Positions 1 to 13,363 of a DNA stretch of 64,000 bases are shown here, one piece after another (the first letter of the stretch is position 1; every line of letters begins with the position of its first letter). The notes beneath the pieces were generated by a model. That model had not been told where the DNA came from. It made no database searches and saw only the letters and a list, made by a program, of their open reading frames with translations. Source of the stretch: Guillardia theta CCMP2712 (Eukaryota > Cryptophyceae > Pyrenomonadales > Geminigeraceae); contig NW_005434624.1 in the NCBI RefSeq assembly GCF_000315625.1, forward strand, positions 451,100-515,099, in the 5' to 3' direction. Both the position numbers and the translations under genes were made by a program.

Positions 1-149
1 TCTCACCTTTTCTATTTTCTCTCCTCTCCTAGACCTGCCTTCTCCTCCCCTCCTCTTCTTGCTTCGTTTCTCCTCTCCCCTCTCTTACATCTACCAACCC
101 CTTCCAGTCCTCCCCCACCATACTGGCCGTTGCATGATCGCTGCGCCAG

Positions 150-2313
150 GTTCGGCTGGACGAGACGTCGAGAGAGGTCGAGCGGCTCAAGAAGGTCAAC
201 GCGGAGCTGCGGGAGAGGCTCGAGGAGGCGCCAGGAACGAAACTGGAGGCAGAGGCCGCGGCCCTCCGCGCGCAGGTGGAGACGCAGGAGAAAGACCTTG
301 AGCAGACCCGCACGCAGCTGAAGGAGCTGAGGGAGGCGGAGAAGAAACGCTCTGAGAGGATGCTCTCGGCGCTTGGACAGGTTCCTTCCTCCTCCACTGA
401 CATGAAGTTTCTCTCTTGCCCTTCCCTTACTGCCCTTACTGCCCCTCGTGCTCTTCCTGCTCCTCCCCCATCCTGCATATCACTTCCACTCTTACTACCT
501 CTGCTCGCACTCTCCTCATCCTCCTCTTCCAGGGCTCTGAGAGCGGGCTCGCCAAGGACCTGAACGAGCTGCTGAGCATGAAGCTGGAGAAGAGCTCCTT
601 CGACTCGGCGCTGAGGGAGGCGCAGGAGGACGCGGCAGCTGCTCGTCTTGCCCTAGAGGACGCGAACGTTCTGCACGAGCAGCACCTGGCGATGGTGCAC
701 GCGGCAGCAGCAAAGCGGGAGGGAGAGCTGGAGGCGGAGAAGGGGGAGCTGCAAGGAGAAATCGACAGGCTGATGAAGAGCCTTGAGGAGAAGTCGGGCG
801 AGCTTGCAGCTGCTGAGGAGAGAGCAAACAAGGTGTGTTCTGCATGCCGCATTGACAACATCCTCGCTTCTTCAAATGCTCACCGCTCTTTCCTCTCCCA
901 ACTCCTTCCTCCTCTTCCTCCCCTCTTCTCTCCCTCCTTCTTTCCCTCCCTTGCGACGTCTTACAGTGCCTCAGGCTGAAAACCAGCTGTCACTCCTGCG
1001 GTCAAGGATCGCGAGCCTCGAGGAAGACCTCAAGAAGGAGCAGCAGAGGAGGAGGGACGAGATCGACGAGCTCCACCGGTCGAAGGAGCTCGCGGTCGAA
1101 GAGCTGGAGGCCCGTCAGCGGGAGCTTACCGACGCAGTGGAGGAGGTGAAGGAGCAAGGATGAGAGCGGTGCCGTCTGACAGGCAGCTGCAGTGGAAGGG
1201 GGTTGCGGAGAGAGGAGACTATGGGACTGTTAAGCAGCTTCGGGAGGACCTGGACCAGCTCCGAGAGGTCGGTTCCTCCTGTTGCTTGTTGTGACTATCC
1301 ATCCTTGTTGCTCCTTGCTCTCCCTCGATCTCCTTCCGTCCCCTCACATGCCTCCTTCTCTCCCTCTACTCCCCCCGTCCTTTTCTGCTTCCTCTCTTCT
1401 CGAGACCCTCGTTGCTCATGATTCTCTACAGACGGCGGAAGAGGAGGTGGCGAACTTGACCATCCGCCTTCAAGATCTTGAATCTGCCAGAAGGAAAGAG
1501 GTCTCCTCTTTCTCTCACTTCTGCTCCTTTTGCTTTTGTACCTACGCTCTCTAGATCTCACGATCGTCTCTCCTCTTGTCTTGATCTTTCAGCTGTCCTG
1601 ATCTCCATGTTGTAGGTCGGCAAGCTACAGGCTTCCCTCACAGCCAAGCAGAACGAGATGAGCGCTACAACGACGAAACGTCAGTCTCTATCCTTCTCTT
1701 GCCGCATTGTAACCCTCAGGCCCCAGTGAAGCAGCAGGTGGACAGTTTAGAGCAGCGGGCCAAGGAGAAGGAGGCAAGCAGCGCGAGAGGAGAGGAGGGG
1801 GAGTGACAAGCTGAGCAGAACGCGAATCGACAACTTCAGCGTCAGGTCGCGACCTACGAGTCAGCACTGACCGAAGCAAATTCAGAGATCGAGGCACTAA
1901 GGGATAAGGTGCCCCCAACACCCATCAGCGCCACCACCGTTCCCTCCTCCCCTCCCTTCCTTCCTCCTGCCTTTCCGCCCTCCTCACATTCCCGTCAGGT
2001 TTCGAAGCTACAGAAGGAGGTGGGTGAAGCCGAGGTCGACATGCTCAAGAAGGACCGCGAAGTACCGCCTGTCCCTCCCCTTCCCTCTTCTGATAAGTGT
2101 CGCAGCTCCGCAGCCTTCATGGCGATGCAGCGGCGGCGCAGAAGGAGGTTTGACGTGTTTGACCCCTAGAGCGACTTGACTGATCGATATCCTCAGGTTC
2201 TGGAGGAGCTAGCGAAGGAGGTGGGAGGAACGCCTCCCATAGAAGCAGGGATCTCAACCGGCAACACGAAGAAGTCCAAGGGGGGAGGGTGGCTGGGCCT
2301 GAAGGGCAAATGA
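150..2313 (+). CDS. Coiled-coil protein, 3' part of a multi-exon gene
   Basis: The reading frame enters from outside the window and ends at the TGA at 2311-2313. Exons that join in phase are 150-380, 533-832, 975-1145, 1193-1267, 1432-1500 and 1616-1679. Further coding pieces lie at about 1722-1775, 1815-1908, 2000-2060, 2105-2148 and 2197-2313. Introns are GT..AG and rich in C and T. Nearly every exon encodes heptad-like, Glu/Lys/Leu/Arg-rich helix (for example LREAEKKRSERML and LEEDLKKEQQRRRDEI), so this is a long coiled coil. It ends in a short Gly/Lys tail, GGGWLGLKGK. No catalytic domain is visible. A role as a structural, cytoskeletal or tether protein is inference only. Junctions around 1680-1815 are uncertain; one may need a GC donor. 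Confidence 0.75.
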
Positions 2314-2486
2314 ACTGAAGGGTCAGTAGAACGCGGCCAAGCTAGATAGAAGGCAATCTTTTATGGACCAGAGTAGGGCGTTAATTGTACAGCTGTAGTG
2401 ATCAGTGAGTAGCATCCTTCTCAGCTTTCGTGAAGTCCTTCAGTTGCTGTGAACACACGAGAATCATTCTTGTTCAAACTCGCTCC

Positions 2487-2958
2487 TCAATCCCTCACCT
2501 TGGCCTCATCGTTGACCCCCTTGAGAATGTTCTTAATCTCCTCATCGTATTTCTTCACATCATTGTACTGCCATGACGTCAGTTCAAACCTTACAGAATT
2601 GAGAAATTCATGTTACCAGCACGCCAGAGTCAAACTGCTTCAGGGCCTTGATTTCAGCATCGTCCTTGCTCTTCAGGAATGGAGTGAAGGCAGCGATGAC
2701 GGCATGGGCGTTTTCCTTCTCGAAAGCTTCATCGAGCTTCATGGACCTGGTGAGCTTGTTGACGGCTGGGAGGATGTTCTTGATGGAGTCGCTCTCCTTC
2801 TCTGCCATGTCGGATCTTCCCGCGCTGCCCGCAACAAAGAGGACGGCGCAGATACCCAGAACCATCACTGCCAAGACTGCAGCGACCTGAATGCTCCTGA
2901 TGAGCAGAGCTTTCTCGAGAGAAACCAGCACATACCTGGCGGAGGCTGTTGGATCCAT
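2487..2958 (-). CDS. Small single-pass membrane protein, 140 aa
   Basis: Two exons, 2617-2958 and 2487-2567, are separated by a 49-nt GT..AG intron (2568-2616) that keeps phase. The predicted protein is 140 aa. Residues about 22-45 form one strongly hydrophobic helix (VAAVLAVMVLGICAVLFVAG), preceded by a short polar N-terminus. The rest is a soluble, charged, probably helical domain with two related stretches, IKNILPAVNKL and IKNILKGVNDEAK, which suggests an internal helical repeat. I do not recognise the family. A lumenal or membrane-anchored helical protein is the most that can be said. The start is the first ATG of the frame. Its convergent neighbour, the coiled-coil gene, ends 174 bp away. 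Confidence 0.65.
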
Positions 2959-4246
2959 TGTTAACCGAGACAGGAGACACGCGCTGCAACAAGCTTGCTG
3001 TCAGATCCAGAAGTTTCTGTTATTTTCCTTGTTGCTGAAACTCGACAACATCCTTGCAACGAGCCCTATGGTGGGCGGATTTCCATCCCCTCAACAAACA
3101 AGGACTACTTGAAAGGCATCATCATTGTCTTCTTTCTCTTCCTCCCTTTCCACCTCTCGACTCGCTTCTGTCTCATTGCCTACCTCAACTTCACTCTCTG
3201 CCTCTCCCCTCTCTCCTTTTCACTCAGTCTCAGTTGTCCCTCAGTCTAACATCCCCCTTCCTCTGTTTCTGCTTGCTTTCCTTTCCTTCCCTTCTCTCCC
3301 TCCCTGTGCTCCATCCATCTCGATTCCTCTCTCTTCCCCTCCTTCCTCCAATCCTCCGCCCTTCACTTTACCTGCATGTTCTATTTCCGGAGGCGCACAA
3401 CTTGACTCATCACTTATCACCCCACCCCTCTAATCTCTACATCCTCAAAGTCTACATCACCCCACCCCTACCTGTCAATTCAGCTTCAAACTTGAAACTT
3501 GAATCACTTTAAATCCATGATTTAATCGATTGAATTTTGCAACCGTTGAACCGATCCACCGGCACACTGGCGGCTCAGTTGTGGATCGCCGGCCACCAAT
3601 CACCCGCCGTCGGAAGGCCTTTCATTCGGGTGATAGGCCCATGGTGCGCCAGGGCCCGCCTTGCGAGATCGGCTTACTGATGCCTTTCTGCTCCATCTTC
3701 TTGTCGAAGGCTGCCAAGGCGCCGCTGACAGCGGAGTGGGATGGCTGCGCTGGATTTTGCTGCCTCCTCTTTTTTCCTAGTGTTTTATTGAGGCGGGTTT
3801 GTTGGATTGATCTTACGGTCCTCTGTTGTTTGCTCCGGTTTGCCGGGTTTTCTTTTCCTGCCGCAGTGCGGCGGGGGGGCCTGCCGCTGCACGGACTAGT
3901 TAAGTGAAGGTATCAGTTAAGTTGGAGGGACAGCAGCAGGCAGCGGTCGGAGGCTTGCGCCGGCCACTTTCGCTGAGGCAAACGCAGCCCGGGCCGGGGC
4001 CGGCGGGCCGCCCGGCGGCATTTGACAATTACTACGGTTGCTGAGCCACACTCAGGTACCTAGGTACCGTACGGCCGTTCAGAGGGGCTGCGGGCCCTGC
4101 TAACCTGCGGCCCACTGCGGCAGCAGAGTCGCTCTGCAACTCCAAGGCATCAGATCTGAAAGACACGGTGAAGCTAGGTTGTCACGTCATGAATTTATTG
4201 CTCTGGTGAAAAATGGATCGCAAGTTACATGTCACAATCACTCCGT
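2959..4246. other. Intergenic: pyrimidine-rich tract then GC-rich island
   Basis: No gene is visible. About 3120-3480 is a C/T-rich low-complexity tract whose long open frames have no protein-like composition. About 3540-4160 is a GC-rich island with many CCGG and GGCC words, resembling other islands in this window. The stop codon of the giant minus-strand gene lies at the right edge. Confidence 0.6.
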
Positions 4247-7200
4247 TCAGTAAGCCTTGTGTTGTATGAAGGAAGTTTTCACTTCCTTCTCTATCGTGTC
4301 GGCGAACAGCTTTGCCATGTTTGTTTCCGTCACATTCGAGAAGTCAAGAGTGGAGATCTCTTCGGCGCCAGCACGCGTCAGGTAGTTGTTGACAACTGCG
4401 ATCATCTTGTCTGTGCACGAGTTGATCTTGATGAAGTAAACCTTACACTGAAGGTGCTTGACGAGCTGCAAGACTTGTTGCTCCATTACATGTCCTGCCG
4501 GGTCTCCTGATGGAAAGTGATCCTCCAAGTCATGATACTGTCTCCCATGGCAAGGCGCGTCGGCTATCAGAAACAGGTACCGAGCATTCTCCTGCCACGT
4601 CAGCCCGCAAGCCTGCTGTAGTCCCCCGCAGATGTCTTCCGGGCCGTCGCTTCCTCCGGATGCCGTCTGATTCCCCACTATCGTTTGAATGTGCGAGATC
4701 TCTTGCGTGAAGTCACAGACGGCGATGCCTGGGTTGTCGTACCCGCCGCTCGCAAGATAATCGCGATATGCCACAAACGACATCTTGACAGTGCTTCTCT
4801 TGCTGCAAGATCTCACAAACTCTTCGATGTTGGCAGCAATCTGCAGGACCTTCTCCTTGCAGCTCGTGATCCAACTTGCCATGCTTCCAGTGCAGTCCAT
4901 GACAAAGCAGATCTCGACAGATTTCGAAGTCGATGCCATGAGGGATACAGAGTCGCGAGAGATGTCGAGAAACACTTGTCTTGCTTTGTCAAAGATGCCT
5001 GCTTCCACAAACTTGACTGCCTTCATGGATCTCTTGTGCCTCTCCATTCCTTGCACGTGCTTGTCCTCAAGCTCTCGGTACCTCTGGCTCAGCTGATTCT
5101 CGCGTTTCATCTTGAGGTACGGCCACCATTCCAACCCCTTGGACTCCTTCTCGAGGTATGTCGCGTCCAGGTGCTTAAGGTCGTCTTCCAACAGAATGAT
5201 CTTGGCGCTTCCGGGATCGTCTTGTCGGCACGTTCGCCCGTAGATCTGCTTTGCTTCTGATTCATCTTCAGGCAGAAACGTGACGACGATATGCACCCCG
5301 CCGTATTTGACAAGAGCTTTATCGTAGCAGGCGAAGTCAGTTCCCCTCCCATAAGACCTCGTCATCAAGGTAACGGCGAATGGCCGCGTGGCATTCAGGA
5401 TGATCGTCTGACGGTCGGAGGATCTGAGAGCATCGGAGAGCTTCTCGAAGCCTTTGTACTGATGCAACTTAGACTTCTCGTTCTTCAACTTTCTTGCAAA
5501 CATCTCCATGGCCGCATGATCTTTGAAGATGACGATGGTCGCTCTTCCTTGCTCGAGCATTCTTTCAACCTCCTTCCTCACCCGCACAAAGAACTTGTCG
5601 TAATCTTCCACCACAACCTCCAGCTCCTCGTGCTGCACTTTCTGTTTGTTGAATGTGGACGGCAGGAACGTCTTGTGCTCGAATTGATACTTGCGTAGCA
5701 GCTTGTTCTGCGCGTCGGACAGACAGTCGAGGGTGCCTGTCATACCCAGACAGAAAGAATAACACTTGGGGATCTGCGAGTAGAGCAGTTCTCCGCAAAC
5801 AGGGGAGATCTGCAAGACTGGTTTCACCTGGTCGATGTTAAGATCCTTCTGTTCGCAACAGTACAAGTAGGTGAAGGATGTGATGTAGCCAAGAGTCATA
5901 GAGTAGTTGGGCACACCACTTAGAATGTCGATGTATGCTATTCGTTGACGAGTCTTGTCCACGAAATAGTCAGGGTAACCTTCCAGGTTCGGCTTGGAGC
6001 TGACAGGAAAGAGAGAAACGGATTTGAGCATCTTCTGCAGCTCAATCTCGACAAAGTCGCGAGTCAGAGCAGGGAACATTGACAGAAGCCTCTTCGTCTC
6101 GGGGAGCGACAACAACTCTTTGATGCAGCTTGCATGGTTCCTCAGCCGATGACGGTTGCTCCACACAAAACTGAGGAGCGCGAAGCTTGCCTCCGTCTTG
6201 TTGCCCGGGGGCTCAAGATCTTGTTGAGGACGGTAGAGGTTGCCGTAGCATCCTTCCCCGAAGAACACGTCTACCTCGTCCATCAGCAGCACTGACGGCC
6301 TTGTGTCTGCCTCAACCGCCATCGCCGATTCAATCTTCCCATGTCTGCGGCCATCGAGAAAGTCCTGGAAGTGCCTCCTGACGTTGGGAAAAGAGTCAGG
6401 GAAGATCTCATCACGCATGATCTTGAGCGACAGCTGGTCAAAGTCCGAGTAGGAGATGAACTGTTTGACTTGCAGCTCCTTGAAAACCGCGGCGAACGCC
6501 TGCATGTCTCGTTTGGATAGGTAACGGCTGTAGCAGACCACGTCAACGCGGAACCCGAGCTGAGCGAGGACGATAGCAGTGAAGCCGAGAGCAACAGACT
6601 TGCCCTCCCCCGTGTTGATCTGGATGAGATGGTTCTTCATGTAGTCTCGATCCACTCCCAGCAGTCGAAGGATCCCGAGGATCTGAGTGCTGTGCGGCTG
6701 ACGAACTTTGCTCTTCTCGACTCCCACCTGACTCACAGGGATCGAGAGGAACGTCCAGTGCCCGCAGATCAGCCCCAGCAGTTGGCCGAGGTCCTGAGGA
6801 GCTCTAGAAAGGCACCGGGCGTAGGGCTTGAGCTTATCAGACACGAGTCGAATCCTCTCAATCACATCGGCCTTCTTGCGCTCGTAGTCTTGCCGGTCGC
6901 TTATGATGGCGTTGATGATCAAGTCATAGGTCGACTTGTACTCATCGTAGCAACGCTGCAGCAGCTTTCTGTTGACGTCTTCGGGCTCTGACCGCATCTT
7001 CATGAGAGCTTCCATGAAACCCACCCCTGCCGCCTTTTCGTTGAACATCTCGATGCTGAACATCTCAAACTGAGGGAACGTTGACAAGATCGACTGAGCG
7101 ATCCGAGCGATCCCGTTGGGCAGGTCGGAGTCGCAGTATCGCTTCAGTGCCACGCCAACCTTGTAGTTGTCGGGGCTGTGCATGTGATCTAGCAGCTCCC

Positions 7201-10200
7201 TAGTCACGCACAACTTGAACGACTCAAGCAGGCCGAGCTCCACCGAGACTCCGAAGCTCTTGATCAAGAGCCTTGAGATGGTTTCCTCGACCTTCGACGC
7301 CATTGCAGAGTCCTCGGAGTACTGCAGCATGTGTCGAACTTTGCAGATGTTGATGCTGATCTCCTTCTGCGCCTTCTCTTTCACCTGCTCCTTAGTCAAG
7401 GCCAGCTCGTGGAACTTGGGTTGGAGGGCCGAGTAGGCATGCCAGAAGGAAGTCAGCTGCTGGAAGTCAAGGTAGTATTGATCCGAGATGTCTCGATCGA
7501 TCTCCTCCATCACCAGTCTCTCCATCTCCTTCATCCAGCCAGACACGATCTCACTGATCCCGCTCACATCTACCTTGCAATGTGATGCCAGTCCGTTGCG
7601 AAGGTTGATCAACATGTCGTATCGGTCGATCAGCTGGACAAACTGCTTTGTTTGGATGAAGTTGTAGATCTCAGGTTGTGTTTGTACCATTTGCAGACCT
7701 TTAGCAATCATCGGCATCTGATCTTTGTACACCTGTGACTCCGAACCTTCAAGGTCTCGCAGCTCGTTCAGGTACTGGACGAGCTTGTCTTGATCTTCGC
7801 GATTATGGTTGGCGAGCACAATGACAAGCTCAGAGATCTGACGGCAAAGTGATGCTCTCTTCTTCGCTCTCAACTTCTCTTGCGCCTTCATCTGTACCTT
7901 ACGGAAAGTCTCCTCAACCTCGCCAACTCTCTCATAGTAGTCATCTCCCAGTGATTTGAACATGCGCAAAAAGTCTCTCAGCTCTGACACAACACTCTCC
8001 GGATAGCCGAGGTCCAGCAGCTCGTAAAGCTTGTTGACGTTGAAGTTGAAAGAAGTCAAGACCTCGAACATTTCCTCGATCACGCTGCTTGCGTTCTCTA
8101 TCGACATCAGAAGCTTCGCAAACTTGTGATGGGTGATCTTTCTCTGCATGTCGAGCTCTTTCATGTGCCGCTTCGCATCTTCCTCAAGGTCTCTCAGCAT
8201 GTTCATCTTGTTCCTCTCGATTTCACTCTGCGCAGACTTGGCGTGCGACACTGCCAACTTCATTCTGGTCAACTTGTTCTCGGGTCCATATCGCAGCTTC
8301 TGCTCCAACCGCTGCGAGAGAAAATGAGGGCTGGAGCGAGTGATGTCAACAGCCAGTTCAGACATTCCGTGACGAACGTCATCAGCAAAGATCTTCAAGT
8401 CTTCCATGATGGTTTGTCGAGTATCGTTGATGACACACATCTCCACAAACGTCTCTAGGAATTCATTTGCTTGGCTTGCCTTCTGCTCTTGAAGACTTTC
8501 ATCCTTTTCCTGAAGGTCTCCCAAGATTTGACCGACTTGAGCGATGAGTTCAGTTTCGAAACCAAAGCTCGTCAAGCTCGCAAATTCATCGAGAGTCGGC
8601 GGAGCTTGCAAGATCTGCTTGTAGTGCCTCATAGCCGAGGTGTACATTGACTCCCTCAGCTGGTTCATTAGGTTGTCAAACTTGGCCACTATCTGCCTGC
8701 ATTCAGCATCAAGTTTGCTACAGAATTGTTTTGCCTCCTCAATGAGAGCAGAAACGATAGTGCTCTTCTCGATCTCGAGCTTCTTCAACTTCAGCTGAAC
8801 TCCAGGCAAGTCAGCCTTGAGGCTTATTGTTTCCCTCAGCCTCTCATGCTCTGGCACTGAAGCGATCAGCAGATCCTCAGCTGACTTCCCTTTCGCAATC
8901 TCAGCGGCGAACGACTGCATGCTGTTTCTCGTTCGCTCCAGGAAGGCCTTGTAGGAGTCGGAAAGCTCTCTGAGACCTTCCTCTGCAAAAGCTCGACCCC
9001 TGACTGCCACCAAGAACTCGTTGATTTCATTCAGACGCGCGTCCATAGCGCTGCTGTCCGTGTCTTGTAACTTCCTCATGGCGTCAGAGAGCTGAGAAGT
9101 TGAGCTTGCATCGAAGCCGAGCCCGCTCAGACCCGCTAGCTCCTCGACAAGGACTGGAGTCGTCAGGTTTTTGAGAATCGTCATGTACGCCGAGTCGATG
9201 ACGTCAGCAGCTTGCTTGTCAAGGGAAGCTAGTCCATGGGTGACTCGATCCTCTGCCTCTCTCTTCTCTCTCTCCTTTCCTTCCAAGAACCTTTTGGCTG
9301 CATTCAAGACGTCCTTCAAGCAGTCGTCCCTTTCAACCTCCAAATATTTCTCTAGAGTTCGCGCCTCTTTGAAACTGTCGTACCTCCGAACGCTCTTCCA
9401 TGATGCCTCGTAACTCTCGTGCTCTGTCAGCACTTGCAGCAGGAGGGCAAGTGGATTCTCGCTTGAGAGAGTGTTGGCAGCAGTACAAGCGATGTCTTGT
9501 TGTTGTCTGTCCTTGAACTCCTCGTGAATCTTACGAATGTCTCGCGCACTACTATTGATTTTGAGTCCCACTGCAGTCTCATACACCTCCCTGTAAACGG
9601 CCTGCAGTTGTTTTGACTTGACATCGTAACTCTCAGGATGATCTTTCTGCAAACTTTCTAAAGTTTCCCATACATCGAAAGTTTGAAAAAAGCTCACCTG
9701 CGGGCAAACGAGCGATCAGGTTGAAGAGAGAGAGAAAAGAAGCAAGTCACTTACTGAGGGTGTAGCAGAGACGTCGATTTCCCCCTCACATAGAGACTCG
9801 AAGTTGTGCTGCACTGTCTGCCGAGCATCTGTCTCTAGCTTCTGCAGACTTTCATCGAACCTCTGGCACAAGACTGTTCTCTTGCTGATGTGAACAACTT
9901 CTGTGAAGAGCAGGACTATTGCCTCCTCATACTTCCTGATTGTCTCTCCAAGCGAGCATTGGTCGCCATACAGGTACCTGTCATTCGAGGCTCGCTCTGA
10001 AAGGAGGAGGTTTGCTCTTGCAAAGGCGTTTGCGAACTGTTGGACTTCTTCGATGGTGGAGTATTGCCGCAACAGCCCCTCCATACCTTGTTGCACATCG
10101 CAGTGAAAGAAGCTCTCAGGGTCTGACTGGGCAAGCTGGTGCATCTTCTTGTTGAAGTACGAGGAGCATGACGCAAAGACGTTTTTCAGCTCAAGGTTCT

Positions 10201-13200
10201 CTCTCCTTTGCTCCCTCCCCTCCTCGTCTCTGATTTCCTTGGAGCATTTGTCGAGCCTGCTTTCAATGTCCAGATCCGGCACCAAGGTGTCGAGACTCTC
10301 CGCGTCTCTAAGCAGGGTCAGGTGATCTCTCAGAGTCTTTCTGCCCTCACTCGTCAAGTCCGATGCCTTGGACCTTATGATGACCTCCCACTGCGTGATG
10401 ACATCTTTGACCATCTCGACGATCTTGCTGTAGTTCATCTCTACCTCTTGGTTCCTGATGACCCTCAGGCTCTGAAACGTGTAGAGCAACTGCTGGACCT
10501 GACTGAAATCGCCTTCTCTCATGGCGACTGCAATGTCTTCGGAGGTCACCTGGGCGATCTTTGACACGAGGAGCATGTCTCTGTCTGTCAGAGGCGTCTG
10601 GAACGAGCGCTCACTCGCGCGGATGGGTGCGATCGAGCCCAGCAGAGATATGAGCTGGGCTCGAGTGATGCCCTCGGGGTTGCGATCAAGGGGGTCGTAG
10701 ATTTGAATCAGATCCTCGTTGCCCTCCATCGACAGCCCGTGACCGTTGAGGAACTTAATCACGCTGGCCCTCACGAAGGAGATCGGGAACTCGTCGACAT
10801 TGGAGGCCTTGGACACGCACCAGAGAATGCTGTGAAAGTGTTGTTGGATCCTCTTCTCCTCTCCTCCAAACAGCTTCTTCAGGATGCTGATGGTGTTCTG
10901 GATGCTGGAGCCTCGGCCGGTATCGATCGAGTGCGCGTCAAGAACACAGATCATCGTTATGCCGTTTTCCTTAGAGGCCTCCAAGAGCTTCGAGAGGTTC
11001 ACCGCGTTGGATATGTTGACCTCCGGCCCGTTAGTGTCGTCAAACCCTGGGGCATCCCATAGCAGCAAAGCGCTTTCCGTCATGCTGATGGGGCGAAGAA
11101 CTTCAGTCTGCGACTGACCCAGGACGTGACCGATGTCTGTCACCGCGTCAAGGGGACCTCCCTCGCTCACTCCGACGACGCAGAGAGAGTTGGGCTTGAG
11201 ATGCTTGCCCTCGCATTCTTCCCTCGTGACCCTTCTCAGCTGGCATCCAGCAAGGCTGTTGGTCAACGTGCTCTTACCACTACCAGTCACGCCAAGTATC
11301 ACAACGTTGCGTTTCCCATGCGCGCTGACGTTCTCGTCGATGGTTCCACCGCAAGATATCAAGTCATGGATCTTGGAGATGCTGCCGCGAATCTCTGCCT
11401 TGTCGCAGTGCCTCAGCATCCCTCCTGCTCCTTGAACTGCAGTTTGTGACCAAGGGTCCGAGGACTCTAACAGGAGTCCTTCTGTCTGCACAACCGTGTG
11501 TGGAGGGTTGTCTTGATTGATCAAATCCAGATGCTCATGGGTTTCATCGGCCTGCATGAAGTCTTCGGGCATGATAAAAGTGTTTGCCTCTGGGGTTACT
11601 TGTTTCGATGCAAAGTCTTCGAGCAAACTTGTGGGCAACTTGACATCTGGTAAGCAGCAAGAAAATGCGGATATCCAGAGACGATACCAAATCACCACAA
11701 GATACTTCGAGGTGAATTCAAATGTCCTCGTTTCCAGCATCCTGCAGAACTGAAGCTGCAACTTGCGCGGAATGTGAAATCTCAAGCCTTCAAAGACGAG
11801 TTGGACATCTCTGGTACTTTCAAAGTGTTTTTCATGCAAGTCATGCACTAGTGCATGGATTGCCAGTGCTGTTAGCATGCTTGGCTCTACCATCACTTCC
11901 TCGAAAGCCCTTCGCGTGAATCTGACGAACTCAAACTGAGGAGCTTCCGGAGTTGAAAGAACCTTGCGGTGCTTGTCAGCTTCCACACTCAGATAATTCA
12001 TCGCCAAGTGTCGATCTGCGGTGGCGAATTGTTCTCGGAGGAGATGGAGAGCTTGAGTCGCTTTGCCCTTGACGACCGCTGACCCCCAGCATGCCAGCTG
12101 CATGAGAACTTCCACGTTCTTAGATCGAATTCGCCGGATGAATTCTTCTTCCGAACGCCAGAACATGAGAGCTCGACTGAGCATTCCACTTTGATTGAAC
12201 TCAAGAGGAAATTCAAGGAATTCGACGACCTCGTCCTGCAAGTCTGGAAATCGAAAGCTGGCGTTTAGTGCGAGCTCGAAACAAGTGAAGCAGATAGTCC
12301 AATCCTTCCTGGGCTGACCTCGAGCAGCGCACAGCCTTAGGATGTGGAATGTTTCATGCAGCCATGCCCTACATGAATCCTTGTCTACCAACCCACTAGA
12401 GTCAGGCTCATTCAAGATGATCTCATTGTAGAGCTCGACCAGAAGCAGCTTCACTGAACTTGCTGTCTTGTCGTCCTGCGCCGCCGAATCAACAACTCGA
12501 ACACAATGTTTGAGTCCACGAGTAGCAAGCCAAGTCACGTCCTCACACTTTCCGTGCCTTGCACCTTCAGCTCTTGACATCAACTCCGTCAGTCCATTCT
12601 TGAGCAGTCCCTTTGACGTGCTTTCCAAGAATTCTTTGGTCAAAATAGCGTAATGGAGCGCGTTGTCAATCACGAAGAGATTCAGTCTGCAATCTGCTAT
12701 GTCTTGAAGATCACTTGAACTTCGCAGGTTTTTAGCAGCCGTAAAAAGAGCTTTCATACGGCCAGAAAGAGACTGAAGGCACTGCTCCTGGCAACTTCGC
12801 GAGTCGTCGTTAAGTTGTGCGCAATGCAAAGCTAGTCGTTTCGTGATCCCGAAGATCCGCAGCATAATTCCTGGCCGGAAATCATTCTTCTCCATGCTGC
12901 TTGCAAGAGAGCTCAATTGGATGATCATGGTTCTGTTTGATGCATCTTGCGCACTGCTGAAACGTTCCAAACTCGAAAAGTGAAACAATTCTGCGAGAAT
13001 TTCTTCATTGGATGCAATTTTCATCATGCTCTGTAGTTGTTCAAGGCAGCATATCATTCCAGATTCCTGAGGGTTCGAAGTCGAAAGGATCAGATCTGAG
13101 ATTTTCTTCAGGCGATTCAAGCTTACGAGGACCTCAACACCGATCGAAGGGATTCCAAGTTCTTTGTTGCCACCTTTCATTCCACTGCCATTTTCGATCG

Positions 13201-13363
13201 CAAGGTTCGCATTTCTTGCTTCGTTGTTGGTTTCGAAAGTTTCCTTGCCTCTTTGATCTTTGAGCATGTTGTGTGAGGCCTCCAAGTCAATCTTGGGTCT
13301 CTTCGTGGAGCAGCTCTCGTCTGCCAGCAAGTCATTAGTACACGACATGGCGATATCGTTCAT
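4247..13363 (-). CDS. Giant GTPase / SecA-like motor / vWA fusion protein, about 3019 aa
   Basis: Two long frames, 9755-13363 and 4247-9697, join across a 57-nt intron (9698-9754, GTAAGT..CAG, phase 0) into one protein. Approximate residues: 1-680 helical, unassigned; 690-880 P-loop GTPase with G1 GVTGSGKST (about 693) and G3 DAPGFDD (about 771), resembling AIG1/dynamin-like GTPases, G4 not clear; 880-2200 mostly alpha-helical; 2200-2720 SecA-like ATPase with Walker A NTGEGKS (about 2233), DEVD box (about 2342), GMTGT (about 2521), YGRGTDF (about 2653) and GRTCRQDDPGS (about 2694); 2795-2985 vWA domain with a MIDAS-like DCTGSM and a DGPED motif. SecA is the bacterial and plastid preprotein translocase ATPase, but this architecture is not a translocase and has no visible transit peptide. 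The role is unknown. A nucleotide-driven remodelling or sensing machine is inference. Confidence 0.9.
9698..9754 (-). other. Intron joining the two halves of the giant gene
   Basis: On the minus strand the sequence reads TCA|GTAAGTG..TTTGCCCGCAG|GTG. Splicing keeps phase 0. It removes the stop that otherwise ends the upstream frame and enters the downstream frame, which has no good ATG of its own at this point. The length of 57 nt is typical of introns in this window. Confidence 0.88.

Noticed and set aside
3054-3512. Long frames in the pyrimidine-rich tract
   Set aside because: They are low-complexity Leu/Ser/Pro strings produced by C/T-rich DNA, without a protein-like pattern.
4229-9697. 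Many long antisense frames opposite the giant gene
   Set aside because: They are shadows of a long GC-rich coding region and show no domain or splice support.
9716-13363. Treating the GTPase part as a separate gene of 1215 aa
   Set aside because: The last 12 codons of that frame are intron sequence; a consensus GTAAGT donor and CAG acceptor join it in phase to the SecA-like part.
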